From: Limnephilus marmoratus
Lineage: Eukaryota; Arthropoda; Insecta; Trichoptera; Limnephilidae
Direction of reading: 5' to 3'
Assembly (NCBI GenBank): GCA_917880885.1
Contig: OU862927.1
Coordinates: 41,753,571 to 41,817,570, forward strand
DNA length: 64,000 nt
Of the stretch, positions 54,066 through 64,000 are shown in pieces. How positions within the stretch are numbered: position 1 is the stretch's first letter; each line of letters starts with the position of its first letter. The position numbers were made by a program, and so were the translations under genes. Under the pieces are notes generated by a model that had not been told where the DNA came from, ran no database searches, and saw nothing but the letters and a program-made list of their open reading frames with translations.

Positions 54066-54207
54066 TTGCTTTGCGGAAGTACCTAAATCTTGTTTTTATA
54101 GAGAACATAGAGTTTTCGGTGAATTCACAAACAAGAACGTGTCGTCAATGACAGTAGTTGTTTTACATTTACATGTGATTTTTTTTTAATTCTCTACCGG
54201 TAGATCT

Positions 54208-54450
54208 TTTACAGTAGCTCCAAACAGGATGCCCTGAAGAAAATAATTTCCCTCGGGGCGTATGTCATCTTTGGGGATGCTGTGTGGGCGTCTTTTTAGG
54301 GAAAGGAAGGAAGGAAAAGGATGAATCCGTGCGGTACAATACGCTAGGCCGGCTGGAGACGTAAAAAGGTCTCCATCAACCAGTCTCTCCCCATCCGGCC
54401 CGCTACGCAGTAGGTGACAAGCTTAGACAACCCATGAACCCGGGCACTCC
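54208..54450 (-). repeat. Family B, 3' half
   Basis: Hairpin tail, then 'tttaggg...aaggaaggaaa', 'tctccatcaaccagtctctc', 'ccatgaacccgggcactcc'. Confidence 0.75.
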
Positions 54451-54755
54451 TACTAAGTCACCATTATTTTTTCATAATTTAATATCCCCCTTCTCACAAG
54501 ACTTGCATAAAAAAATACAGAAACTACCAAATTTTTTAATGTTTCCAATCAAATGGACAAAGAAATTGAAAACGTTTATTTCCGATCCGTCATATTTTCT
54601 AGTGTCAAATAAAATTAATTAGCTTCATGAATAATCCATTAACTGATGAAATGACCTAATTAATCAAGCTGTGACAATCTACAATGGATCTTAGTTATTA
54701 TTTTTAATTGATAATCTAATGTTCAATACAAGATTTTTATGCATAGCACAAAGGG
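54451..54755. other. Intronic, nothing recognised
   Basis: Contains 'tacaatggatct' at 54680-54691, repeated at 54957-54968. Confidence 0.4.
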
Positions 54756-54958
54756 TAACAATTATTATAAGTAATAATTATTAGCCTGAAACACTCATCT
54801 ACATTGAAAAAAATCTCCCGAGAAAAGATACATGCCGCCGACGGGACTCGAACCCGCATCCTTTTGATTTCCGGTCAACTGCTCTGTCCACTGAGCTACG
54901 TCGGCTTATCTCCTAATTTCTGTTTCAGGCTAATAATAATTACTTATAATAATTGTTA
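54756..54958. mobile_element. Inverted-repeat element with a tRNA-like core
   Basis: 37-bp inverted repeats (54756-54792 and 54922-54958, 36 of 37 matching; inner word 'attagcctgaaac') enclose the tRNA-like sequence. A 12-bp direct repeat 'tacaatggatct' lies 64 bp outside the left arm and abuts the right arm, a possible but asymmetric target duplication. Confidence 0.65.
54833..54905 (-). tRNA. tRNA-like gene or pseudogene, 73 nt, formal anticodon GGA
   Basis: The minus strand folds as a cloverleaf: acceptor GCCGACG/CGGCGGC (one A-G mismatch), D arm GCTC/GAGC, anticodon stem TTGA/TCAA, T arm GCGGG-TTCGAGT-CCCGT, discriminator A. Boxes A and B are good. Odd points: position 33 is C instead of the near-universal U, and GGA would specify serine but the long serine variable arm is missing. 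More likely a tRNA-derived sequence than a working tRNA. Confidence 0.6.
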
Positions 54959-55024
54959 CAATGGATCTCTCAATGGTTCTTCAAGAATATGATTTTTCTC
55001 CCAGTGTTCGATATGTGGGTAGAC

Positions 55025-55432
55025 TTTTTTTTATTTTTTATTAATAAATTCCTTTATTATTTATTTACAGTTTTACATTTTTTAAATTAAGTCCCGTTAA
55101 ACTGATTGATATCAGTTTGTCAACGGGTTCTTTTGACAATTACTTTTTTTAAATTGAGACAGGTACATAAAATAAACAGGTACATGAAAAAAATAAATTG
55201 TTAATAAAATTTATAAGAAATACAGAACAGAGAATATGAAAGAAAATAAAAAGAAAAGACAAGAGAAAATAATTATGGAAAAAACATTAAAACGAAAAGC
55301 AGAAATAACAGAAATTAGTACAAAAAAGTTCTTTCACTTAACCATTTTTTTAGCGTACATTTCCTTCTGAAACTCAATTCACAGCTTTTTATTGCGTTGG
55401 GTAACATGTTGTAAATTATTGGAACTTAAATA
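55025..55432 (-). pseudogene. 5'-truncated LINE 3' end next to the host exon
   Basis: Minus frame reads VPIIYNMLPNAIKSCELSFR, then a lysine-rich end WLSERTF and stop at 55315-55317: a typical RT C-terminus. T-run at 55026-55040 is the tail. Same family as 3048-3430. It ends about 50 bp upstream of the exon at 55484. Confidence 0.65.
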
Positions 55433-55483
55433 TTATAGAAATATATATTTTGTTTGATATTCAATCCTGTTGTTTTGTTCCAG

Positions 55484-55559
55484 TTGGCGAAGAAAGGATG
55501 TGACGTCATCCTAGTCAGCAGAACGGAATCCAGACTGGAGGCTGTTGCGGAGGAAATTG
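55484..55559 (+). CDS. HSD17B12: Very-long-chain 3-oxoacyl-CoA reductase, next exon
   Basis: 76-nt exon after acceptor ttgttttgttccag| and before |gtattt. It reads LAKKGCDVILVSRTESRLEA, then VAEEI and the first base of a glycine codon: helix and second beta strand of the Rossmann fold, with the SRT arginine that family members use for NADPH. Joined to 38119-38165 (phase 0) it makes an uninterrupted family match, as in YAK-LAK-G--V-LISR. Leaves in phase 1; the next exon (VETK...DF region, then NVG and YxxxK) was not found up to 64000, implying another long intron or the window edge. Confidence 0.85.
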
Positions 55560-56351
55560 GTATTTATTTTATCTTTTTCCATCTCCTCATGCATGAATAC
55601 AAAGCTTCGCCTGAAAACTAACAGTGGATTGAATCTTTATACGATGAAAGGAACTAAAGCAGAACACTTTCCTGATGTCGATATTACCGATACTAAATAT
55701 TATTGCAGTAATTTTTACTCAGGATTATAATTAATGAACCACTCAGGTATTTTGCCATTATGCAGGTTTTTTGTCGAAACAAACTGTCAGATATATAAAA
55801 AAAATTGTGTTATTTCCGCCTCGCAATTAAAGCTCTATACATGAAATATTTCTGAACGTAGCTGAATAATAAAAACTGTTTTTGAAAGGTTATAAAATAA
55901 GCTTTCAAATTGTGTTATTACGAATAAATATTAAAATTTAGAACGCAAACCAAAAAAAAATGTAAAAATGACTCACGTGATGTTTTTATATGAAAACGGT
56001 TTTAAAACCACGGATTTCGTAAAAAAAAAAACACCTTTTCTATCGTATAAATGTATAATAAACAATTTTGTCTACTCAGTTTTTTACCATTTTGTAAAAG
56101 AATATTTAATAAAAAAAATTACAATGTGTAACGTCGCTTAGGCGATTTGGAGGGTGAAAACTGTTTCTACAAAATAAGTATTTTTAATGTATTTCTATGG
56201 ACAACTTTGAATAGAGATAAGAAGCTTGATTTAATATAGATCTTCTACTTTTTGGTTTAGGGTTTTCTGTGGGAACACACACGTTAGCTTGTAAACAAGT
56301 TTATTATACTTGCTATTATCAAAATTTCGTCAAAGCACTGCTGTCCCTCTC
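55560..56351. other. Next intron of the host gene, nothing recognised
   Basis: Donor gtattt at 55560; AT-rich with no repeat I can name. Confidence 0.45.
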
Positions 56352-57075
56352 TCTTTTTTTACAATTAGCTTTACACAGGAGGCCCTGATGAAAAAAATTT
56401 CCCTCAGGGCCTATCAGAACCACAACAGCACAGCATCACTATTCATTCAAGGGCATAAAATTATTTAATAAATTACCCCTTGATGTACGATCGGAAGAAA
56501 CCCTCATAAAATATAAAAAAAATTAAAATACTTACCTATATTTTTATTACTTTTATCCATATTTTCTCATAAAATCACTAATATTTTTTGTTAAATTACT
56601 AATATTGTTTGTTTTAATTTAAACAGATGTAAAAATATTAAGTTGTCCTCTCCTAAACACAAGCCGCTGCTTTATTAGGAGAGTGATTGAAATATTGATG
56701 TTATATTATGTTTTATAATTGTAAACTTGTTAAATGTTTCAATTAAAAAATAATAATAATAATAAAATGTCATCTTAGGGTATGCCGTGTGGAGGAACTT
56801 TTTAAGGAAGGGAAGGATAGGAAGTTCTGGGAAGGAAAAATGTATGCAGGGTGGATAGGAATTTGTGTCAGTGTGTCCAGGAGAGATGAATGTATGAACC
56901 AATCCTTCCAAGTGTAGTGCAAGGATCGAGAGAGTCTGGCTGAAAAGGTAAAAACGCCCACCTCAACCAGTCTCTCTCGATTCATTCTCTCCGTCTCAGA
57001 CGCATCCGCCGCTAAGACCTTTTACATACCTCACCCCATGAACCCGGGAACCCCTGCTAATAAGTCACCAAATAT
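56352..57075 (-). repeat. Family B split by a LINE fragment
   Basis: Hairpin tail at 56355-56411 ('aggaggccctgatgaaa... ccctcagggcctat'), a LINE insert, then B resumes at 56769 'gtcatcttagggtatgcc' and continues to 'catgaacccgggaacccc'. Confidence 0.8.
56412..56768 (+). pseudogene. 5'-truncated LINE 3' end inside family B
   Basis: From about 56450 the frame reads GIKLFNKLPLDVRSEETLIK, the end of a CR1-group RT. An (AAT)n tail ends at 56767. The insertion separates 'gggcctat' from 'gtcatc' of the B tail. Confidence 0.7.
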
Positions 57076-57257
57076 CAGGTATACTGTAATCACATGTGAC
57101 CCAAGTACGGCCCGCACTAATCCCCACATAAAATATTTACAACAAAAGGTTGCCGACCCATGTGTCATACAATGGATTCCGTCAAAATTTTGTCAAAATA
57201 CTGCTCTTCTCTCTTACGTTCGTCTGTCAACACACTTCATACTCAGGGCGGATTCAA

Positions 57258-57720
57258 TAATAAATACGTACTACAAATCGTCACTTCATTTGGGTAGGGT
57301 TCTAACTTCACTTCACCTTGTTCTGAGATATGAGATGTCAAAGTTTGCAGAGACATGCACTCATTATCTTTTTCAATTTTGAGGTTGAATCTTGTGCAAA
57401 ATATTTTAATTAAACATATTTCATTAGAAAATATTTAAATAGGACACATACCCTTTTAGAACACGCAAATAGAACCATGTGGAACCTGCTAGAGCAAAAT
57501 AATTCATTGCACAAGGTTCTAACTACATTTTCATGATGCGTTTCTAAACTAGGGCCATGTCCTATTTAAATATTTTCCATTAAAATATGATACCTAAACT
57601 AAAATTGTTAAATAATCCGTATTTGAAAACTTAAAAAACCTTAGAAATTGTTAGGCGTAGTTAGGACCCTATCCAAATGAAGTGACAAACCACAATGCGC
57701 CTCGTATTTACGATCATCTG
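57258..57720. repeat. Imperfect foldback, nested inverted repeats
   Basis: Outer arms: 'gtcacttcatttgggtaggg' (~57280) against 'ccctatccaaatgaagtgac' (~57668). Inner arms: 57413-57449 against 57553-57590 sharing 'aaatatttaaataggac'. No ORF. Confidence 0.65.
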
Positions 57721-57954
57721 TCAGATAAAAACTAATTGATGATAAAACCTTGTAAAATGAATGATTATTAAATAAATAATAATGCTTCATCTTAGAAGTT
57801 AGAACCTTGTCATACATATATGTATATCTATGAAAGTACAACACAAGTTCTAAAAATTATTTTGGGATTAGAAATGAGCAAAAGAAATGCTTTGGCATTC
57901 AAGGGTCAGTTTTGAAAAAATGTTAAAACCCTATCCAAATAACGAAACACAGTA

Positions 57955-58750
57955 CCTCGAGATACGAGTTTATTGCTCGTATCTCAAAGCAATTTGCCCC
58001 ATTGAAATCAATTGATATGCCATTAATCCGTTCCAGCCCCCAAAATGCCACTCCAGTTGTTCTTGTTACGTGTTTTTTAATAAGAAAAATGTATTTTTAA
58101 ATGACAAATATTGTATAAAGACATGATAAAAAAAGATAATGTAAACTGGTTTTATTAAGTGTATTTTTATTTTGGTCACTTAAATGCAACTTACACACAA
58201 CTTAAATGCTACTTTGTGCTAAATTTTAGACACTGCTTTTCTCTTCACTGGTCTTTGCCTTTTCCGCCGGATTAAAAAAAACTCTCCAAAGAGGTTTGTT
58301 TCTTCCTCCCTTTTCGAATATTGATAATGAACTAAAGATGCTTCGACAGAGAGGTAAGCAAACACACCGGGGATCCCCCCAGTGTGGGATAATACGAGTG
58401 GGATAAAGTCGCGGGTCCTGTTCAGCCGGTCGTTCCTCGTATCTCGAATTTTTGCTCGTATTTCAAAGCAAAATTTCGCTTGCTCGACGGCTCGTAACTC
58501 AATATCTCGTATGTCAGGGCACTCGAATCTCGAGACAACTATGACACACTGACCAACTATGCAGCCTCTTGCCTCGATAGTTATTTCGTCCCGGGTACAA
58601 AGCTCCAGAATATGTTTATAAAAGCTCGGGATTGAGTGCTCCGGATAGAGGATTCTTTTAAGGAGAAGAGAGGACAAAGGAAGTGAAAGGGACTCGACGC
58701 GATAGGGCTCTCGAACTGGAGTGTACCAGGAGATAGAAAAACGAAAAAAT
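57955..58750 (-). other. Unclassified repeat-like unit with a 152-codon ORF
   Basis: A palindrome 'gagatacgag-tttattg-ctcgtatctc' lies at the left, and the words 'ctcgtatctcgaatttttgc' and 'ctcgtatttcaaagcaaa' recur near 58435-58470, suggesting a transposable unit. The minus ORF 58677-58219 (152 codons; LYPEHSIPSFYKHILELCTR near its start) is long for this AT-rich DNA but has no domain I can name. Confidence 0.35.
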
Positions 58751-58992
58751 AATCTATTTTCATTGTTGAATACACATCTAAACTAAGTGGTTTCGTTATA
58801 ACAGAAAATATTCCTAGTCAAAGGAATCTTTGAAAATATTTAGAAATTTCTTTTAGAAAATTACTTTAGGCAAACGTTTTCGTTTTAGATTCTTTAGTTT
58901 TTTCAGCTGTCTATAATAATTTACAGCCAATAATTTGTGTGGGTAGGTAGGTGATCTATTTATAAAAATATTTCGATGAATTAATGCATATT
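58751..58992. other. Nothing recognised
   Basis: AT-rich. Confidence 0.35.
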
Positions 58993-59613
58993 TTATTTTT
59001 TTTTATTTATTTTTTTTATTTACAAAAGGATACATAAATTATAATATATTTTTTACAATAATTAATTACATAATACAGGTATATGATGTACCCCCATAAA
59101 TAAGCAGGGCTTGTGTGTATGGGGGGTGTTATAATATTGGTTCAATTTATTATTTTTTATTCAGTTCAAATTTTCAGTGTATTTTTTAGCAGAGTTTTAA
59201 ATTTTTTTATGTTTCTGTTCATGTTTCTGATTTTTTCAGGTAGTGAATTAAAAAATTTAACTCCGAGATATTTATGATTTGACTGTCCTATTGTTTTTTT
59301 ACATATTGGAATAGGAAGTATTGATGTTTGTCTAAGATTTATGTTATTTTTGAAGGGTGCAACTTTATTTTGAATATTATCTTTATAAATTTGTAATGTT
59401 GCGTGATAAAAGTATAACGCACTTAATTTTCTGACCTTAAATTGTTTGAATAACAGTTCGGATGAATATGTGTAGGGTTTTTTTAAAATTGTTTTTATTA
59501 TTAGTTTTTGTGATATGTAAATTGTTTGTGTTTGATTTGTATATGTTCCGCCCCATCCTTTAATGCCGTATTGTATAATTGATTGACAGAAAGCAAAGTA
59601 TGTGGTTCTTACT
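58993..59613 (-). mobile_element. 5'-truncated LINE with an intact C-terminal RT frame
   Basis: The minus strand is open for 148 codons from 59612 to the stop at 59166-59168: TTYFAFCQSIIQYGIKGWGG (thumb), then LLFKQFKVRKLSALYFYHATL and YLGVKFFNSLPEKIRNM near the end. These match the C-terminal part of CR1-superclade RTs. There is no early ATG, so Met-initiated ORF searches miss it. 3' UTR and A/T-rich tail (58993-59025). Confidence 0.75.
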
Positions 59614-59759
59614 TAATACAAAATAAAAATGGGCAATATTAATACTCTATAAAGAACCTTTTATTTTAAATTAAAATTTCACATCACAAAGCACCCACTT
59701 CATATGAAAAAGATACGGTACGTACAGATTAGCATCATTTGAAAAATAAACAAGTCTAA

Positions 59760-59954
59760 GGACGGGTTGTTTCAAAAGTTTTTAACAATTAATAAAAAAT
59801 TTTAAGTTAATTTTCTCGTTCTGTGAAAGTTCTATTCAAATTCTGTGATTATTTCAGTTTTACGAAGCAATTGGCGTATAATGACATAACAATAGAACTT
59901 GAATAGAACTTACATAAATTAATTTGTTAAAATTTTTTTTGAAACAAACCGTCC
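59760..59954. mobile_element. MITE with ~33-bp inverted ends
   Basis: 'ggacgggttgtttcaaaag' and 'gaaacaaaccgtcc' begin a ~33-bp inverted repeat; 195 bp in all, no ORF. Target duplication not resolved (A at 59759, T at 59955). Confidence 0.65.
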
Positions 59955-60267
59955 TATGTTTGGTTATTATTCTTGTAAAGTACTTTTCACATTTTTTATC
60001 ACATCAAAATACTCGTAATAGCGATAACGCCCCATTTTTAATTTTTTGACATTTTACTGGCGGTGGCCGTTCAACTCCGATTCTCGTTCAGTTTCAGCTT
60101 TTGATTAAATTGTGATTATTTTATAAACAAATCGGTCATGTTGTTATGCTTATCAGCTAATCACCTTTTGGTAAAAGCTGAAATGGACCGAAGATCAGCT
60201 TACAAAGAGTAACATTCAGATATTTCAATGTGGTGCTCTCCGACTGACTGTACTATATGTTTTTTTA
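59955..60267. other. Nothing recognised
   Basis: No feature found. Confidence 0.4.
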
Positions 60268-61850
60268 AATTAACTCCACACAAGAAGCCTTGAGGAAAAT
60301 AGTTTCCCTCGGGGCCTATGTCATCTGAGATGCTGTGTGGAGGGTCTTCTTGAAGAGAGGAAGGAATGAACATTGGTCTTGAAGAGACCCATGTTGTAGG
60401 AAGGAGGATACACGGAGGCCGTAAAAAAGTTCAACTGAGCTGATGAACACGGGAACGAGTCGAAGAAGCGACCCGTTCTCATGTGACAAATGTCAACCGT
60501 GTACATATGTTGGGCGCGCGTTTGGCGTGTTTCCTGACTATGCACCGTTTCCAAAAGAATCAATGACGCTCTTTCCTTGGAGAATCTTCCATTGAAATAC
60601 TGGTAGAACAAAGATACCATTCCCACCCGACGCGACGCCTGTGTTCGAAAAATTGCAATCCGTTTGTTAAGTTAGAATCTATCAAACGGATCGCCCGTTT
60701 CTGCACAGAGTCAAGGTTTTTTTTCAGTTATTTTGGGGCTGTGGTGGCTGCCAAATTCAACCGTGGGGCGTACTTGCGATTTGTACCTACAGTGTTGTAG
60801 TTGTGTACTATTAAAGTATCTGCGGGCCCTGCACAGTACGCCCAGTATTTTTGAGGCTAACTTAACTCCGGCTTCCAATGAGCCCCCATATCTGAGCTGG
60901 TCACTTAGGGTTACCCCAAGCATATCAATGGAGGGCCTGTTCGGATGATTGCTTCCGTTGAAGGAGACCAGATTTTGATTTCGATCCCTTTTAGACGTAA
61001 TCAGACACGATTAGGTCTTAAAAACTTTAAATTCAACGATATTATTTTTACTCCCGATGTTACCGTCCATTCTTTGTTTTAACACGAGCCGTTGGGGTTT
61101 GTGCGCCCTCTGGGGGCCTGTCAAACAGAAGGCCATCATGAACTTAACTGTCCTCTACATAACAATGGATTGGTGCACGTGACAAGAGGTCATTGATATG
61201 CAACAAAAACAAAGTCGGAGAAAGAACCGATCTATGTGGGACGCCAAGAAGTGAAACCATCAGCAACCGTCTGAATCGACCTCTCTATCATAAAGCAGCA
61301 ATCCTCGTGCACAAGGATGAGTAAAAAGACAGTTTGTTGACAAGTCCTCGGTGCCAAACCCGGTCAAAGGTCTTTGAAATGTCCAATGCAACCGTTTGGG
61401 TCTCACCGAAACGTTTCAGGCACCGCCCTCAAATATGCGCCACATACGCGAGAAGATGGTTCCGCCAGGATCCGTATTGACGGTCGTTAATAATTTTTCT
61501 CTTCTCAAGGCATGTGAGCAGTTTGTCGTTGATCACACGTCCTATCACTTTGGATAGAACTGATTTGTTCACTATGGGGAGGTAGTTGGCCAGGGTTTGA
61601 GCGGTCACCCTTCTTTGGAATAGGATGGATGACCGCTTTTTTCCAATCAGAGGGCACAGAGGGCAGACTTCAGAAACATTTAAAAAAGCTTCGTCAAAAT
61701 TAGAGCAATTTCTGCAACGCACCTCTGCAGTACCAGGGAGGTATTCCATCAGGCCCTTTATTAACATCAAGCCCTCGTAAGACTTGGATTATATCCCGAT
61801 GCAGGATCCTCAGATTTTTCATATGAAAACCGGAGTGAGGAACCGACGTC
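60268..61850 (-). pseudogene. LINE family C, longest copy, decayed
   Basis: 3' double-hairpin tail (60275-60345), C-terminus (HSQETRQTRAQHMYTVDIC, YNMGLFKTNVHSFLSSR), thumb (YKSQVRPTVEFGSH near 60770-60860) and, in 61770-61429, upstream RT: PGTAEVRCRNCSNF, then NYLPIVNKSVLSKVIGRVIN ... IINDRQYG, the 'NYRPIS..S...KV.E..I......L....I.D.QYGF' block. The YxDD region (about 61000-61250) is scrambled and several frameshifts are present. Confidence 0.75.
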
Positions 61851-62034
61851 GGGACAGCACCTTAGTCATCGAGGGTTGAGTTATCCGTAAAAAATTGCTA
61901 ATAGATTCGTCTTTTCGGTGGCGGTATTTGCTAGTCAGCCGTCAGATCTGGTAAGAGATGGCAGACTGGATTTGCAGAAATTGCGACCTATTGAGCCCAC
62001 AAGCGACCAGAATGCTCTGCAGCCATGCAGGCAC
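61851..62034 (+). other. Short cysteine-rich frame, unrecognised
   Basis: A frame from an ATG at ~61960 reads MADWICRNCDLLSPQATRML with further cysteines for about 52 codons; it runs into family R and a 92-codon ORF in another frame (61918-62196) overlaps it. Probably repeat-derived. Confidence 0.25.
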
Positions 62035-62470
62035 GCAGCCAGCATTTTGCTTACAACCCAACCTCTGCAACTGGACCCGAAAAGAAGAAGATGGAGAGAT
62101 ACGAAATTACGAATGTTAGAGGAGAGCGCTAACATTTACAGCGACAAAATCGATGCGAAAATCGCGAAAATGTTTAATAAAACACGACTCGTTTAAAATA
62201 GAGCAAAAATTTCGCGGGCATTATCTTAAAGAGCATTTAAAGAAACACTGTGATTTTTTCATACATATAACTTGTAAAATAACCGAAACAAACGTGTTAA
62301 TAATAATTTTTGGGACATACTTTGCGATTTTTTCTATCGAGGGAATTTTATGTAATTTGCGTTTCGGCGCGGGCAAAGTCTAGATATTATCTTCAACAAT
62401 AACATTTTTTTAAGAGCTTTAAAACCTACCGTGTTTAAGGGAAATATGTAATAAATCGGTACAAATCCGG
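62035..62470 (+). repeat. Family R repeat
   Basis: Inverted partner of 27319-27700: 'aataaaacacgactcgttta', 'tctatcgagggaatttta', 'gtttaagggaaatatg'. Confidence 0.65.
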
Positions 62471-63107
62471 GTTGCGGGCCCTTAACGAACATTTGTTTAT
62501 GACGTAAACAACATAATTTAATAACATTGTGTAAATATAAAAATTAATTAAAAGATAAGGTAAACAACAAATATCAATTTATTAAATTTAATCGTGTTAT
62601 TTGAGAAATGAAATCATAGATATCCATGAATAAAATAATCCCTACCAATTTCATAACTTGTAATTAAATAGTTATTCGATATTCGATTCATTTTTTGTTA
62701 AAGATAAATACAGTTTGGTTTGAATTGTTCCGTTTTAATAAAAAGGTTTCTGTTTAATTAAATTACAACAGATTATTTTCACAGTAATTAATCCATGGCT
62801 TCAGTACCGTAGTCTTCATGTTTACCCTTATTTATTTTAACGTATCCATTTTATTTAAATATTTTCCTTCCCAAAGCGATATCAAGGTGACTTTTAGTAC
62901 TTCTAATGGAAATAACCGTTTCTGAATCTATGAATATAATAGGAAGTATAATATATGATTAAATTTCTTTACATACAAGATTCTAGCTAGGCTCAGCTAT
63001 ATCGGTGTCCGGAAATTCCGGTAGTATAACCAGAAACCTCGTCAATCTACATGACACAAACCACCCAAATTTATTTTTATTTATTAAACATTCTGATTTT
63101 TATTTAT
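62471..63107. other. AT-rich, nothing recognised
   Basis: No feature found. Confidence 0.45.
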
Positions 63108-63400
63108 TACGAGCGAGTATCCGGCAGGCGTTGCAATGCCACTCAAAGAAATAAATTATTTGTGTTTTAATTCTCTGTGTTGAAGTGCTTTGGATATACA
63201 ATGTTTGTACACGAATAAATCAGAAGGTGAGAAGCAAAGTTTAACCCTTGCTATTACCTACCGCTACCATGTCTCCTTTGCAATCCACCCTTCTGCCCCT
63301 CCCTCATGAATACTATACATGAAATACACACATTTTTCAAACAACTCGCGCGCCACCTATTGTACATTTCATTTATAAAAAAATTCATAACTTACTTTTA
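63108..63400 (-). mobile_element. Degenerate Helitron copy
   Basis: Reversed 3' end 'gagcgagtatccggcaggcg' and hairpin partner 'ttgcaatgccact', plus the shared body words 'ctcgcgcgccacctattgta' (compare 46068-46085). Confidence 0.5.
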
Positions 63401-63800
63401 CATTTACTTTGAAATTGACGTACGTAGAACCTCTTTCGATAATCGAACAGTATTAATAGACCAGAGACTGGACTGTTGAAATTTAAGAATACGGCTAAGA
63501 CAGCAACTCTAAAGCCGTGCCGTACCGAGTTTGTACCTCTAAAAATCTTTTTTTTTACATTAGCTCCACGTTTATCCCATATTTTTAGTATGCATAAAAA
63601 ATATATTAAAAAAATCATTAAACTTACTTTGAAATTGACATATGTAGCACCTCTTTGGATAATAATCGAACAGTATTAATAGAACAGAGACTGTAAAGAT
63701 GAAAATTAAAAATCAGGACAGCAACTAAGACAGCAACTCTGAAGCCGTGCCGCACCGAGTTTGTACCTTTACAAATCTTTTTTTTTACATTGGCTCCACA
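63400..63800. repeat. ~230-bp tandem duplication
   Basis: 'ctttgaaattgacgtacgta...gccgtgccgtaccgagtttg...acattagctccac' (63408-63572) recurs, diverged, at about 63631-63800 ('ctttgaaattgacatatgta...gccgtgccgcaccgagtttg...acattggctccac'). Confidence 0.75.
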
Positions 63801-63945
63801 CAGGAGGCCCTGAGGAAACTAATTTCCCTCGGGGCCTATGTCATCTTAGGGGATGCTATTTAGAGGTTTTTTTTAAGGAAAGGAAGGAGCTTAACAATGG
63901 TACTCGTAACTTTGACAGACTGCTTCCTTGTAGCCGGTTTCTGCT
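63786..63945 (-). repeat. Family B/C 3' tail and beginning of body
   Basis: Complete double-hairpin tail ('ctccacacaggaggccctga...ccctcggggcctatgtcat'), then 'aaggaaaggaaggagc' as in family B. Earlier 'tagctccac' at 63560-63568 is the start of the same tail in the duplicated unit. Confidence 0.65.
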
Positions 63946-64000
63946 TTGAGTTATGGTGGCTTCTGCCTTTATAAAAAGACGTTCAGAAGGGACACTAATT

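Noticed and set aside
54833..54905. Functional serine tRNA
   Set aside because: C33, an acceptor mismatch and no long variable arm; kept as tRNA-like only.
61918..62196. Downstream exon of the reductase gene
   Set aside because: Sequence has none of the expected NVG, YxxxK or membrane features and half of it belongs to family R, also present at 27.3 kb.

Overview
The window looks like repeat-rich, AT-rich nuclear DNA of an arthropod, most likely an insect. Reasons: metazoan-type GT-AG introns in a fatty-acid elongation reductase gene, a patch of degenerate TTAGG repeats (the arthropod telomere unit), and a transposon load (non-LTR retrotransposons, tRNA-derived SINEs, Helitrons with A|T junctions, hAT, Mutator-like and foldback MITEs) typical of insects. 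A hemipteran is possible, but I cannot place it further. There are no operons, Shine-Dalgarno sites, rRNA or CRISPR arrays.

The only host gene I recognise is on the + strand: two in-phase internal exons (38119-38165 and 55484-55559) of a very-long-chain 3-oxoacyl-CoA reductase (HSD17B12/KAR/spidey family), separated by a 17.3-kb intron packed with transposons. Exons before 38119 and after 55559 were not found and probably lie outside the window.

Layout. 1-12.5 kb: fragments of SINE family A, families B and E, and several LINE families, including a 195-bp RTE-like insertion flanked by an 88-bp perfect duplication. 12.5-14.5 kb: a decayed hAT element containing ~190-bp tandem repeats. 15-22.5 kb: B/C elements, an 18-bp minisatellite, and foldback family D. 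23.4-24.9 kb: a complete non-autonomous Helitron filled with a minisatellite. 25-26.5 kb: foldbacks, one split by a 942-bp TA-flanked element. 29.4-33.6 kb: a nearly intact two-ORF LINE (- strand). 33.6-36.8 kb: two 5'-truncated LINEs (+ strand). 38-55.5 kb: the host intron, with at least eight Helitron or Helitron-derived copies (two of them palindromes), a Mutator/YqaJ pseudogene split by a MITE, and a tRNA-like sequence between inverted repeats. 55.6-64 kb: LINE fragments, foldbacks and B/C elements.

Dispersed families, named here: A = tRNA-headed SINE (~350-400 bp); B = ~430-bp element without an ORF; C = CR1/Jockey-like LINE whose last ~110 bp are shared with B; D = ~200-bp palindromic foldback; E = ~235-bp anonymous repeat; G and H = two LINE families with intact 3' ORFs. 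Most interesting are the palindromic Helitron derivatives (5'-5' and 3'-3'), the tRNA-like core inside terminal inverted repeats, the shared double-hairpin tail of B and C, a UUUUUUA slippery heptamer one codon before the ORF1 stop of the 29-33 kb LINE, and several nested insertions whose empty sites can be read.
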